Source: Desulfocapsaceae bacterium (lineage in GTDB: Bacteria; Desulfobacterota; Desulfobulbia; Desulfobulbales; Desulfocapsaceae). From it: a DNA stretch of 64,000 nt. Within the stretch, counting starts at the first letter, position 1; each line of letters begins with the position of its first letter. The stretch lies in assembly GCA_030653035.1 (NCBI GenBank), contig JAUSAB010000054.1:1-64000 (forward strand). The letters are read 5' to 3'. Below are positions 29,715 to 38,411 of this stretch, piece by piece. The translations under genes and the position numbers were made by a program. The notes beneath the pieces are model-generated. The model saw nothing but the letters and a program-made list of their open reading frames with translations. It made no database searches and was not told where the DNA came from.

Positions 29715-30794
29715 TCAACCCTCTCGACAATCCACAGCCATCTGCCGCAGCAGATGATCAGCCAGGGTGAGTCGAACCATGGCCTCACAGACCGGAATGA
29801 TCCTAGGGATAGCAGAGATATCATGACGGCCGCCAACCTTGATCGTCACTGGCTCATTGGCCAGATTGACGGTCTGCTGCTCTCTGGAAATGGAGGGGAT
29901 CGGTTTGACCGCCACCCTGATCACCAGAGGGGCACCATTGGAGATACCGGCCAGAATCCCCCCGGCATTATTGGAGAGGAAACCAGAGGGGTTAATGGGG
30001 TCATTGTTCTCCGAACCAAGCATCTCGGCTGCCGCAAACCCTGCACCAATCTCCACCCCCTTGACTGCACCAATGGACATGAGCCCATGGGCAAGCTCGG
30101 CCTCCAGCTTGTCAAACACCGGCTCACCCAAGCCTGCCGGACAAGAGGCCACGATCTCGACGATCCCGCCCAGAGTGTCCCCTTGGCTGCGCACCTCCTG
30201 CACCCGCTGTTCCATCTGTACGGCCGCCTCGGCGTCCGGACAGAAGTAGCTGTTGTTCTCAATCAGGGAAAGATCACGATGGCGCACATGGACTCCCCCC
30301 AAGGCAACGGTATAGGCGCACACCTCAATATTGTATTGCAGTAGAAGCTGTTTGGCAACTGCGCCTGCCGCCACCCTGGCCGCCGTCTCCCGGGCCGAGG
30401 CCCGACCACCACCGCGATGATCACGAATGCCATATTTGGCAAGATAAGTCACATCACCATGCCCTGGCCGGAAGATATCCCGCAGACCGTCATAGGATTT
30501 TGAATGGGCGTCTTTATTCTGAATGGCCAGACAGATCGGAGTGCCGGTACTGCGCGGCAGGTCCGCGCCGGCAGGAGTAAAAATCCCGGAGAGAATCTCC
30601 ACCTGATCCGGCTCCTTGCGTGGGCTGGAAGACCCGCCCTGGCCTGGCCGCCTGCGATCCATCTCCTTTTGCAACTCCTTGGGATCAAGGATTATCCCCG
30701 GCGGACAACCATCTATCACCGCCCCGACGGCTGTGCCATGCGACTCTCCCCAGGTGGTCACCCGAAACAATTTACCAAAGGTATTTCCTGCCAT
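29715..30794 (-). CDS. aroC: Chorismate synthase
   Basis: 359 residues, the usual length. It converts 5-enolpyruvylshikimate 3-phosphate to chorismate, using reduced FMN. The N-terminal signature TTWGESHGTAVGAVIDG and the middle motif GGGRASARETAARVAAGA are clear, with DISAIPRIIPVCEAMV at the C-terminal end. A GAGGG ribosome binding site precedes the ATG. It lies 12 bp after aroK, forming a two-step shikimate unit, and six bp before the glycosyltransferase gene. Confidence 0.97.
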   Translation of the reverse strand: MAGNTFGKLFRVTTWGESHGTAVGAVIDGCPPGIILDPKELQKEMDRRRPGQGGSSSPRKEPDQVEILSGIFTPAGADLPRSTGTPICLAIQNKDAHSKSYDGLRDIFRPGHGDVTYLAKYGIRDHRGGGRASARETAARVAAGAVAKQLLLQYNIEVCAYTVALGGVHVRHRDLSLIENNSYFCPDAEAAVQMEQRVQEVRSQGDTLGGIVEIVASCPAGLGEPVFDKLEAELAHGLMSIGAVKGVEIGAGFAAAEMLGSENNDPINPSGFLSNNAGGILAGISNGAPLVIRVAVKPIPSISREQQTVNLANEPVTIKVGGRHDISAIPRIIPVCEAMVRLTLADHLLRQMAVDCREG

Positions 30795-30806
30795 TTTTCC
30801 CTCTCA

Positions 30807-31328
30807 TCAAATACTGACTGCTGTAATAATAACGTCCAGGATCTCCGGCACGCTCAGCTTACCGGTATCGACAATGATATCGGCTGTTTCACGGTACCAA
30901 GGCTCCCTGATCGCAAGAATCTCCCGCACCTCCGCACAGACCCCTTTTCCTGTCAGCGAAGGACGCAAAACATCACTTGCACTGTCCGCCTGTATCCGCT
31001 GACACAGGACATCCGGATCCGCAGTCAACCAGACCACATGGCCTTGCTCCTTTAATAACGGCCACAGATGCCGATGGAGGATAGCACCGCCGCCGGTAGC
31101 AATCACGCATCGACTCTGCTCGCTAAACCCCTGCAAGACCTCTTGCTCACAACGACGAAACCCGTCCCAGCCCTCAGCCTTGACGATATCATTTACCGTC
31201 GCGCCTTTTCTTTCACAAATCACAATGTCCGTATCCAGAAAGGAAAAACCGAGACGATCTGCCAGTTGCCTGCCAACCGTTGTTTTTCCCACGGCCCGAA
31301 AACCGATAAGAAAAATTATCTCTTTCAT
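30807..31328 (-). CDS. aroK: Shikimate kinase
   Basis: 173 residues. It phosphorylates shikimate at O3 with ATP. The Walker A loop GFRAVGKTTVGRQLA is at ~9-23. The shikimate-binding LDTD and the TGGGAILH loop (residue ~80) follow. It is the first gene of aroK-aroC-glycosyltransferase. A good sigma-70 promoter lies 28-57 bases upstream. The ribosome binding site is weak (GGA). Confidence 0.95.
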   Translation of the reverse strand: MKEIIFLIGFRAVGKTTVGRQLADRLGFSFLDTDIVICERKGATVNDIVKAEGWDGFRRCEQEVLQGFSEQSRCVIATGGGAILHRHLWPLLKEQGHVVWLTADPDVLCQRIQADSASDVLRPSLTGKGVCAEVREILAIREPWYRETADIIVDTGKLSVPEILDVIITAVSI

Positions 31329-31355
31329 ATTGTTTTTTTCCCTTTAATTTACAGT

Positions 31356-31385
31356 ATAGTATGCGGTAACATAAAGTTGTGTCAA
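31356..31385 (-). promoter_or_regulatory. Sigma-70 promoter for the aroK operon
   Basis: On the minus strand a perfect TTGACA (31385-31380) is followed after 18 bases by TACTAT (31361-31356). This sits just ahead of the aroK start. Confidence 0.6.
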
Positions 31386-31462
31386 GTTAAGATACAAGGG
31401 AGAGGACATGAAACTTTCTCTCAATTCACCATTCCTTTGGATCACTGTTCAAAAATAACATT

Positions 31463-31509
31463 GCCCGTAAAATGACACGGGCGACATAAGGTTTCGTAAC
31501 GAAACCTTA
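31463..31509 (+). promoter_or_regulatory. Two inverted repeats upstream of cbpA
   Basis: GCCCGT (31463-31468) pairs with ACGGGC (31477-31482). Four bases later TAAGGTTTCGT (31487-31497) is mirrored exactly by ACGAAACCTTA (31499-31509) around one base. The second ends 23 bases before the cbpA ATG, so it is either an operator or a 5'-UTR hairpin. Confidence 0.65.
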
Positions 31510-31532
31510 CACACCAGGCAAGGATCGGCACA

Positions 31533-32495
31533 ATGAAATTCAAGGATTATTACCAGACCCTGGATCTGAAAAAAGATGCCTCTCAGGATGAGATCAAACG
31601 GGCATACCGCAAGCTGGCGAGAAAACTCCATCCCGACGTCAATAAAAGCCATGATGCGGAAGAAAAATTCAAGGAACTGGGCGAGGCCTACGAAGTCCTC
31701 CAGGATCCGGAAAAAAGGGCGGCCTATGATAAATTCGGCAGCAACTGGCAGGCTGGTCAGGATTTTGAGCCTCCACCCAACTGGGATGCCGGTTTTGAAT
31801 TCAGCGGTGGCGGCTTTACCCAGGCTGACGCCTCACAGTTCAGTGACTTTTTCGAATCACTCTTTGGCAAAAACAGCGGAGCCTCCCATGCCAGACCTGG
31901 TTATCACCCCCATGCAGCCTTTCACGCCAGAGGCCAGGATGTCCATGCCAAGATCGTGATCACCCTGGAAGACAGTTATCTGGGCACCCAGAAAACCATC
32001 ACCCTCAGCCGACCTGTTATCGACCAAAATGGCCATGTAGGCACATCCCCGCACACCATCACACTCTCCATCCCCAAAGGAATCATCGAAGGACAGCAGA
32101 TCAGACTTGAAGGCCAGGGTGGTCATGGCACCGGTCAGGCAGGCAACGGTGATCTCTTCCTGGAAATCGCCTTTGCGCCGCACCGGATCTTCACTATGGA
32201 GAAACGTGACATCCACCTCTCCCTGCCCGTCACCCCCTGGGAGGCAGCGCTGGGTGCAACCGTGTCGGTACCAACTCTGGGCGGAACCGTGGAGTTGAAA
32301 ATTCCACATGGTTCCCAGACCGGGAAAAAGCTCCGCCTGAAAGGACGGGGACTCTCTTCCTCCACCCAAAGCGGTCATCAATATGTCACTCTGGCCATCA
32401 TCACCCCGGAACCAGTGACTGATGCCCAGAAAAAAATCTACGAACAGATGGCCCAGCTCATGCCGACAAATCCACGTAACGGCTTAGGAGTATAA
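31533..32495 (+). CDS. cbpA: CbpA-type DnaJ co-chaperone / curved-DNA-binding protein
   Basis: 320 residues. The N-terminal J-domain holds the HPD tripeptide at residues 33-35 (KLHPDVNKS). A Gly/Phe-rich linker with FSDFFESLFG lies around 100, and two beta-sandwich substrate-binding domains follow. The zinc-finger of DnaJ is absent, as in CbpA. It stimulates DnaK and in E. coli can also bind curved DNA. AAGGA precedes the ATG. cbpM follows after two bases, the classical pair. The palindromes before it could provide regulation. Confidence 0.93.
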   Translation: MKFKDYYQTLDLKKDASQDEIKRAYRKLARKLHPDVNKSHDAEEKFKELGEAYEVLQDPEKRAAYDKFGSNWQAGQDFEPPPNWDAGFEFSGGGFTQADASQFSDFFESLFGKNSGASHARPGYHPHAAFHARGQDVHAKIVITLEDSYLGTQKTITLSRPVIDQNGHVGTSPHTITLSIPKGIIEGQQIRLEGQGGHGTGQAGNGDLFLEIAFAPHRIFTMEKRDIHLSLPVTPWEAALGATVSVPTLGGTVELKIPHGSQTGKKLRLKGRGLSSSTQSGHQYVTLAIITPEPVTDAQKKIYEQMAQLMPTNPRNGLGV

Positions 32496-32497
32496 CC

Positions 32498-32818
32498 ATG
32501 ACCAACACCATACTGCCATGTACCGTACTTGACGAAACAACCACTTACACCCTGTACCAGTGCTGTACCCTGTGCCGGGTCAACGCCCAGATGATCCATG
32601 AAATGATCGACGAAGGAGTCATCACCCCCATAGGCGACAACCCACGCAACTGGTGTTTTGAGGCCACCCAGATCAAACGGATCCAGATCACCCTGCGCCT
32701 GCAACAAGATCTGAGGGTCAATCTCCCCGGCGCCGCCCTTGCTCTCGATCTTCTGGAAGAGCTGGCAGCATTACAGGGCCTCATCCCCAACAAATACCCC
32801 TCAAGAGAAAAAGACTAA
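32498..32818 (+). CDS. cbpM: CbpM-like chaperone modulator
   Basis: 106 residues, the size of CbpM, which binds the CbpA J-domain and blocks it. A MerR-like helix-turn-helix region covers roughly residues 25-60 (NAQMIHEMIDEGVITPIG), and the C-terminal helix is Leu-rich. AGGAG precedes the ATG, and the gene lies two bases after cbpA. Confidence 0.85.
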   Translation: MTNTILPCTVLDETTTYTLYQCCTLCRVNAQMIHEMIDEGVITPIGDNPRNWCFEATQIKRIQITLRLQQDLRVNLPGAALALDLLEELAALQGLIPNKYPSREKD

Positions 32819-32822
32819 TACC

Positions 32823-33236
32823 ATGCAATGGAAAGATGAATTCAAGATTGGTATCCCCGTAATCGATGCCCAACACAAACAACTCTTCCTCTGCGAAAGC
32901 GATCTCAGCGAGGCCCTCGCCAAAGGGCTGAGACCTTCGGCTATTGATAACCTACTAACACAACTTGGATTTTACGTTACCAGGCATTTTGCCATGGAAG
33001 AACAATACATGAAGACCTCATCCTATCCAGGCCTTCATGAACAACTTGAGGCTCATCATTATTTTACAAATCGTTTTGCTGAAATCCAAAAAGAGTTCAC
33101 GCAAAATGGCCTGAATCCAAACGTTGTTCATGCCATCCAGGATGAACTGCGCCTGTGGATAAAGACCCATGTCCTTGGGCTGGACCTGACCTTTGGTGCC
33201 TACTACAAAGAACACGAGAAAAAGGCAAACCCCTGA
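32823..33236 (+). CDS. Bacteriohemerythrin with an altered ligand set
   Basis: 137 residues, the usual length for a single-domain hemerythrin that binds O2 at a di-iron site. Ligands visible by alignment with known patterns are His18 (DAQHKQL), His55 and Glu59 (RHFAMEE), His78, His116 and Asp121 (THVLGLD). The position expected for another His, four residues before His78, is Gln74; His72 lies close by. Six of the seven ligands are therefore conventional. It starts four bases after cbpM, so it may be in the same operon, which would fit an O2 or redox-stress unit in an anaerobe (inference). Confidence 0.85.
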   Translation: MQWKDEFKIGIPVIDAQHKQLFLCESDLSEALAKGLRPSAIDNLLTQLGFYVTRHFAMEEQYMKTSSYPGLHEQLEAHHYFTNRFAEIQKEFTQNGLNPNVVHAIQDELRLWIKTHVLGLDLTFGAYYKEHEKKANP

Positions 33237-33285
33237 ATCTTTTTCACTTGCTCCTTGCCTCTTTCAAATTAGAAAACGGATCAGG

Positions 33286-35292
33286 CTATTTTTTGAGATA
33301 AATCATATTGCGGCCAACCACCACTGTTCCTAAGAGTGCAAGCATTACTATACACAGGCCTGTTATCCCCACATTGACAGCCACATAACTAGATAGAACA
33401 ATGGGAAGAAGAATAACACGAACGATCAGGCGCAGGGCGGGTTGTGCCGCAATAAATTCGGCCACCTGCGGCGAATAATGATAATAGAGACGCACAAACA
33501 CTCTGCCTGGCTCATGACTCAGCAGATATCTATCCCTGAAAAGACGTAAAATCTGCACATGGGGATCAAGAAAAGAACCGTATGCAGCCGTTGCGATAAA
33601 ACAGGCATCTTTGGTCTCAAACTCAAGCTGAGTACCATAATAAATAATATTACTAGAAGTAATTCCATAGGCCCTGACATAATAGTGTGTTCCTGGAGTC
33701 AACTTACTGAGTATACTGGAGTAACGTCCTTCCCCCGTTCCATCACTTGTAGCCCCTTCCGTCGCAGATTCATTTATTGTTGCTGTAGATGTGCTATCCG
33801 TAGAACTAGTTGCTTTTGCTACTGAAGTTGTTGTAACTGTCTTTACTACTGGATATGGAGCAATGGAATAGACAACCCCCCTGCCTGCAAACGTCAACCC
33901 GGCCTCCCCGCCAGTAACACAGCCCACTCTGGTGATTTCTGTAATAGCTGCTGTGAGAATAAAGGGAGATCCTGGATCTGTACTCCCAGCTTTACTCTCA
34001 ACCACTTCTTTCCCCGTATAGCGAGCCAGAACAAAACTGCTGGCGCCACTCTCTTCATTGAACCCCACACTAATGATTTTATCATCACCCTGGGGGACCA
34101 ATGCATACGCAACGCCATCAAACTGACTTATTCCGGTAGTCACAACAGAGAGCTGTGACTGAGAGGTTTGGGTCAACGGGGATTGAAGAAGGATCAGATC
34201 ACGCAGACCATTCACTGTTGTATAACCGGTAACAAAAAGAGTGGTCGAATTGGCAAACACCCCGTAACCAACATCATTCTCGCCATTACCATCATAGCTG
34301 AGCACACCGGATCCCCCGCCAAAATCGCGAGTGAGCTGGCCCTCTCTGGTAAATCGAAACAAGGCAAGATCCTGATTTTTTTCCAGGCCAATAGAACCCG
34401 CAACCAGAATATTCCCATCGTCCTGCAGCCACAAACCCAGGCCCGCGCTCTCTCTTGTGTCCTCCAAGGTTTCGGCAACACCAGCAACACCAAATCCGGC
34501 ATCAGGCAGACCGTCAGGGAGCAGGCGTACCAAAAGCACCTTGCGTTGCCCATTTTCTTCACTGGAACCCGCCAGAACAATGCTGCTGTCTTGCTGAATT
34601 GCCATGGCAGCGATTTCAGTATCGCTTCCAACATCAACCAACACCACACCGGCTTCGCCAAAAGAATAATCCAAAGAACCATTGGGAAGAAACCGCACCA
34701 AGGCTCCAACTTTCCTGGTAGATTCCTCAACCGACTCTGCTTCCTCAACTGACCCTGCTACCATAATTGTGCCATCAGACTGAATGGCAACCGCGGCGGC
34801 GACATCATTGCTGCTGCCAACAGGCAAAGTGACGATCCCGTTTACCCCGAAATCCGTATCCAACTCACCATTGTCGGTAAAGCGCAAGAGAGCGAAATCA
34901 CGATCCTTACCATTAAAAGTATAACCGCATGTAACGATCTTGCCATCATCCTGAAGTGCAACACCAAGTGCTGCATCATCACCACTGCCGACAATGGTCA
35001 CAACTTGACCAGTAAAATGAAAAGAGGGATCAAGGCTACCATCCGGCATGTAACGCACTAAGGCAAAATCAAGATTTGAGTTATTGGACGAAGAGCCAGC
35101 AACCAAAATCTTACCATCCGGCTGAACGACAACGGCTTGCGCCTTGTCCACATAATGTCCCACTCGTGTTCTGACAAGTCCATTTTTGCCAAATGAAGCG
35201 TCGAGGGTCAAGGCGGACACAAGCGAGCAATAAAACAAAAAAGAAAAGAAAAAAAGACAAGGCACACAAACTTTAACAATTTTATTATCCAT
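33286..35292 (-). CDS. Delta-60 repeat surface protein with CFI-box C-terminal domain
   Basis: 668 residues from the ATG at 35292, which has AGAGGAG upstream. An N-terminal signal peptide (hydrophobic ~8-28) is followed by seven delta-60 repeats ([26 protein letters not shown] and so on), which suggests a seven-bladed propeller. A fibronectin-like stretch around residues 450-560 has [13 protein letters not shown]. The C-terminal CFI-box begins [17 protein letters not shown] near residue 570 and ends in a membrane helix and basic tail. Family knowledge places CFI-box proteins at the cell surface; function unknown. It is convergent with the hemerythrin gene. Confidence 0.8.
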   Translation of the reverse strand: MDNKIVKVCVPCLFFFSFLFYCSLVSALTLDASFGKNGLVRTRVGHYVDKAQAVVVQPDGKILVAGSSSNNSNLDFALVRYMPDGSLDPSFHFTGQVVTIVGSGDDAALGVALQDDGKIVTCGYTFNGKDRDFALLRFTDNGELDTDFGVNGIVTLPVGSSNDVAAAVAIQSDGTIMVAGSVEEAESVEESTRKVGALVRFLPNGSLDYSFGEAGVVLVDVGSDTEIAAMAIQQDSSIVLAGSSEENGQRKVLLVRLLPDGLPDAGFGVAGVAETLEDTRESAGLGLWLQDDGNILVAGSIGLEKNQDLALFRFTREGQLTRDFGGGSGVLSYDGNGENDVGYGVFANSTTLFVTGYTTVNGLRDLILLQSPLTQTSQSQLSVVTTGISQFDGVAYALVPQGDDKIISVGFNEESGASSFVLARYTGKEVVESKAGSTDPGSPFILTAAITEITRVGCVTGGEAGLTFAGRGVVYSIAPYPVVKTVTTTSVAKATSSTDSTSTATINESATEGATSDGTGEGRYSSILSKLTPGTHYYVRAYGITSSNIIYYGTQLEFETKDACFIATAAYGSFLDPHVQILRLFRDRYLLSHEPGRVFVRLYYHYSPQVAEFIAAQPALRLIVRVILLPIVLSSYVAVNVGITGLCIVMLALLGTVVVGRNMIYLKK

Positions 35293-35629
35293 CACAATCT
35301 CCTCTAACGACACATACATTGTTCATATGAATAAACAGCACAACAGCTCACTTGTTACGAACAAAGAACATTGCCACCTGAATGGCCACAAAAGACAAAA
35401 TATTTCATAACGCCTTCTCTAAAAACAATACCCTCTTGTTGCTTGAGAAGCAAATAAATGCATCAATGACCCCAACAATAAACATTGACAACTCTCTCTA
35501 TGGATGATTATTTTTAGCCATATTTAATAATAAATATTCATTCCGTTCTTGCAGGTTCACTCTTTACCACACCGTTATTTAAAAAACTATTTTCTCCAAT
35601 TCCAACCAAACCCTTAAGAGGTTCCCGTG
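35293..35629. other. Intergenic region between divergent surface-protein and lipoprotein genes
   Basis: 337 bp, very AT-rich, no credible gene. It holds TTCATATGAA near the delta-60 gene, an AT hairpin ATATTTA/TAAATAT at 35520-35537, and a rightward promoter candidate at 35485-35514. Confidence 0.45.
35485..35514 (+). promoter_or_regulatory. Candidate promoter of the glycine-zipper lipoprotein gene
   Basis: A perfect TTGACA (35485-35490) is followed after 18 bases by TATTTT (35509-35514). Confidence 0.4.
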
Positions 35630-36076
35630 ATGAATAAAATGTTTCTCAGTGTCTTGCTCCTTTGCTCTCTCTTTGTATCTTCCTGTGCAACCAAGGGCCA
35701 AACCGGCGCCGGCGCCGGCGCTATTGGCGGCGCACTTGCCGGACAGGCCATTGGTCACAGCACTGAAGCCACGCTCATTGGTGCAGCGGTCGGCACCATG
35801 CTTGGTTATATGGTAGGCAACGAAATGGACAAATATGACCGGGAGCAGCTCAACCATAGTTATGAACGAGGGGTCTCCGGACAATCCTCAACCTGGCGCA
35901 ATCCTGATTCCGGCAACACCTATGAAGTAAGACCCCAGCCAGCCTACTCTGATCCAGCAACACGCAAACCATGCAGACAGGCAGAGATCATTGCCGTTAT
36001 TGATGGCAAGACTGAAAGAACCTACACTACAGCATGCCGGGACGACAATGGGCACTGGCAGTTACAGAATCAATAA
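35630..36076 (+). CDS. Glycine-zipper outer-membrane lipoprotein
   Basis: 148 residues. A signal peptide ends in a lipobox with Cys19 (LFVSSC). A glycine-zipper segment (GAGAGAIGGALAGQAIGH and GAAVGTMLGYMVGNEMDKY, ~26-66) typical of the SlyB/YmgG 17-kDa family inserts in membranes. The C-terminal part holds a conserved R-x-C-R-x-x-x-x-x-x-x-x-G-K pattern (KPCRQAEIIAVIDGK) and a second Cys, as in proteins annotated surface antigen or osmotically inducible. A GTG three bases earlier is an alternative start. It ends at a strong terminator. Confidence 0.75.
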   Translation: MNKMFLSVLLLCSLFVSSCATKGQTGAGAGAIGGALAGQAIGHSTEATLIGAAVGTMLGYMVGNEMDKYDREQLNHSYERGVSGQSSTWRNPDSGNTYEVRPQPAYSDPATRKPCRQAEIIAVIDGKTERTYTTACRDDNGHWQLQNQ

Positions 36077-36374
36077 TCGTCCTTGAGTTTGAGAAGCATA
36101 AAAAAAGCAGACACCAACCGTGTCTGCTTTTTTTATGCTGAGAATTCCTGCCAGGTCACAGGAAAACAAAACCATCTATCCCGCATGACAGTGGAAAACA
36201 AATATGTTCTTGGTTCCGAATAATGCGTTACTTCCCCGGCAAACGGCTCTTTTAAAGAATCCCGGGACTGTCAAGCTTTTATTGTCCCCCGGCAAAGCCG
36301 AGGGTTTACCTTAGGGTAAATTACTCTTTTCTGTTCCAGCAGCTCATTGATATCACCAATCATATTACCCCATC
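36077..36374 (+). other. Leader region before the ubiD unit, with tandem hairpins
   Basis: The 5' part is the lipoprotein terminator. Farther on, CCCCCGGC/GCCGAGGG (36286-36304) and TTTACC/GGTAAA (36305-36320) form two small adjacent stems 55-90 bases before the 84-residue frame. These may be leader structure for the ubiD transcript. No gene is seen. Confidence 0.45.
36095..36139. terminator. Strong bidirectional terminator
   Basis: A perfect 19-bp stem, AGCATAAAAAAAGCAGACA paired with its complement ending ATGCT, closes on a CCAACCG loop. A-runs and T-runs occur within the stem, so it can stop either strand. It lies 18 bases after the lipoprotein stop codon. Confidence 0.9.
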
Positions 36375-36629
36375 ATGACCCTTGACTCCAATCAGATCTG
36401 TTTTGGCCTGAACCAGCAACTGGATCAACAATCACTCTCCTGTTTTCTGCAACTTGCAGGCAGGCAGGAATTTGCTGATTTTTTAAGTCAACGCCTCTCC
36501 GAACAGGAAATCCATTCATTTGTCAATTTCTTCACGGGTATCCTGACGCGCAATCTCAGCGAAGAAGAATACCATCGCCTGTTCCTCCAGGACGAGCATC
36601 ACCCGCATCATTCAGAGGGAAAAGAATAA
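36375..36629 (+). CDS. Small hypothetical protein upstream of ubiD
   Basis: 84 residues, acidic, with a His-rich end (DEHHPHHSEGKE). The only patterns are short helices (LSEQEIHSFVNFFTGILTRN). The stop is three bases before the ubiD ATG, so it is likely part of that operon, and codon usage looks normal. No known family was recognised. The ribosome binding site before its ATG is poor, so the start is uncertain. Confidence 0.55.
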   Translation: MTLDSNQICFGLNQQLDQQSLSCFLQLAGRQEFADFLSQRLSEQEIHSFVNFFTGILTRNLSEEEYHRLFLQDEHHPHHSEGKE

Positions 36630-36632
36630 ATC

Positions 36633-38411
36633 ATGACCGATACGACCCTGTATGACCTGCGCAGTTATCTCAACCTGCTCGAACAAGAAGGAGAGTTGCT
36701 CGTTATCGATCAAGAGGTTGATCCGTATCTGGAGATCGCCGAGATTCATCGCCGTGTAATTGCCAGGCAGGGCCCAGCCTTGCTCTTTACCAAGGTCAAG
36801 GGCAGCACATTTCCCGTGGTGACCAATCTCTTTGGCACGAATAAACGTCTTGAGCTCGCCTTTGGCCGCAGGCCGCAACAATTTGTCCGTGACCTGGTGC
36901 ATCTTACCGAGACCATCATGCCTCTGAAGATGAAAAAGCTGTGGGACAATCGGCACCTGTTCACGGAAGGGTTAAAAATCGGCCTGAAAGAAACCCGCAA
37001 AGGCGCGATCCTGGAAAACTGTCAAATGCCCGCCCGTTTGAGCAGCCTGCCCATGCTCACCTCCTGGCACAGTGACGGCGGCCCCTTTGTCACCCTGCCC
37101 CTTGTATATACCGAACACCCGGACGGCCGCGGCCACAATCTCGGCATGTACCGCATCCAGCGCCACGACGACACCACCACCGGCATCCACTGGCAGATCC
37201 ATAAAGGCGGCGGCTACCATTATCATGAGGCCGAGAAGTTGAATCAACCACTGCCGCTCACCCTGTACATCGGCGGCCCCCCTGCCCTCATGCTCTCAGC
37301 CATTGCCCCTCTGCCGGAAGATATCCCCGAACTGATGCTCACCTCCCTGCTCATGGGCAAAAAACTGGAGATGGTCGCTGACCCCAGGGGTGGACATCGA
37401 CTTGTGGCTAATGCCGAATTTGCCATCAAAGGACAAGTCCCGCCTCATATTAGACGTCCGGAAGGCCCATTTGGCGACCACTATGGCTATAACTCCTTAC
37501 AGCATGACTACCCCGTCTTCCAAGTCAGCCACCTCTATCATCGCCATAAGGCCATTTATCCGGCCACCGTGGTCGGCCGCCCCAGACAGGAGGATTTCTT
37601 CATTGGTGATTTTCTGCAGGAACTGCTCTCCCCGCTTTTTCCTCTGGTCATGAAAGGGGTTCAGGAGCTGAAAACCTTTGGTGAAACCGGATTTCATTGT
37701 CTGGCCGCAGCCCGGGTTCATGACCGATATCCTCGCGAGGCCTTTGCCTGCGGGCTGAGGATCCTGGGAGAGGGTCAACTCTCGTTGACCAAATTTCTGA
37801 TCATCACCGATGGCGATATTGATATCACCGATTTCCGTAAATTGTGGACCCATATCCTGGAACGAATCAAGTGGGACCGTGACCTATTTGTCTTTGCCAA
37901 TGTCTCCCAGGATACCCTTGATTATACCGGCCCATCGGTCAACAAGGGATCCAAAGCAATGATGATGGGACTGGGAAAAGAGAAAAAACGGGAACTACCC
38001 GGCGCATTTTCAGGCACGCTGCCCCCTTCCTGTACACGTCCAGTAGCCTTCATGCCAGGAACGCTCGTTCTCCAGGGGGGTACATACCAGGAAGCACCAG
38101 AACTGGCTGCTGAGCTGTGCCAATGGGAAGGAGTGGCGAATTGGCCCGTCATCATTCTCGTTGACAACAGTGCTGAAGCCACCTGCTCCATGCAGGAATT
38201 CCTTTGGACCCTGTTCACCCGTTTTGAACCGGCCGCCGATATTCATGGCGCAGCCACCGCTGTCCAGCGCTTCCATGTTGGCCTGACCCCGCCCATCGTC
38301 TTTGACTGCCGGCTGAAGCCTTGGTACACCGACGTCCTGGAAGTGGATGGGGCCACAAAAACGCTGGTTGACCAACGCATCCATACCCTGCTTCCCCCTA
38401 ACCTCCGATGA
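36633..38411 (+). CDS. ubiD: UbiD-family decarboxylase (prenyl-FMN type)
   Basis: 592 residues. It belongs to the UbiD family, which uses prenylated FMN to remove carboxyl groups from aromatic or unsaturated acids. The core motif RRPEGPFGDHYGYNS near residue 275 carries the conserved Glu and Asp of the active site. The protein is ~100 residues longer than E. coli UbiD and closer in size to the menaquinone biosynthesis decarboxylase subgroup of the futalosine pathway. In an anaerobe that uses menaquinone this is the likelier role (inference). The partner prenyltransferase UbiX is not in the window. The stop overlaps the next gene by four bases. Confidence 0.85.
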   Translation: MTDTTLYDLRSYLNLLEQEGELLVIDQEVDPYLEIAEIHRRVIARQGPALLFTKVKGSTFPVVTNLFGTNKRLELAFGRRPQQFVRDLVHLTETIMPLKMKKLWDNRHLFTEGLKIGLKETRKGAILENCQMPARLSSLPMLTSWHSDGGPFVTLPLVYTEHPDGRGHNLGMYRIQRHDDTTTGIHWQIHKGGGYHYHEAEKLNQPLPLTLYIGGPPALMLSAIAPLPEDIPELMLTSLLMGKKLEMVADPRGGHRLVANAEFAIKGQVPPHIRRPEGPFGDHYGYNSLQHDYPVFQVSHLYHRHKAIYPATVVGRPRQEDFFIGDFLQELLSPLFPLVMKGVQELKTFGETGFHCLAAARVHDRYPREAFACGLRILGEGQLSLTKFLIITDGDIDITDFRKLWTHILERIKWDRDLFVFANVSQDTLDYTGPSVNKGSKAMMMGLGKEKKRELPGAFSGTLPPSCTRPVAFMPGTLVLQGGTYQEAPELAAELCQWEGVANWPVIILVDNSAEATCSMQEFLWTLFTRFEPAADIHGAATAVQRFHVGLTPPIVFDCRLKPWYTDVLEVDGATKTLVDQRIHTLLPPNLR

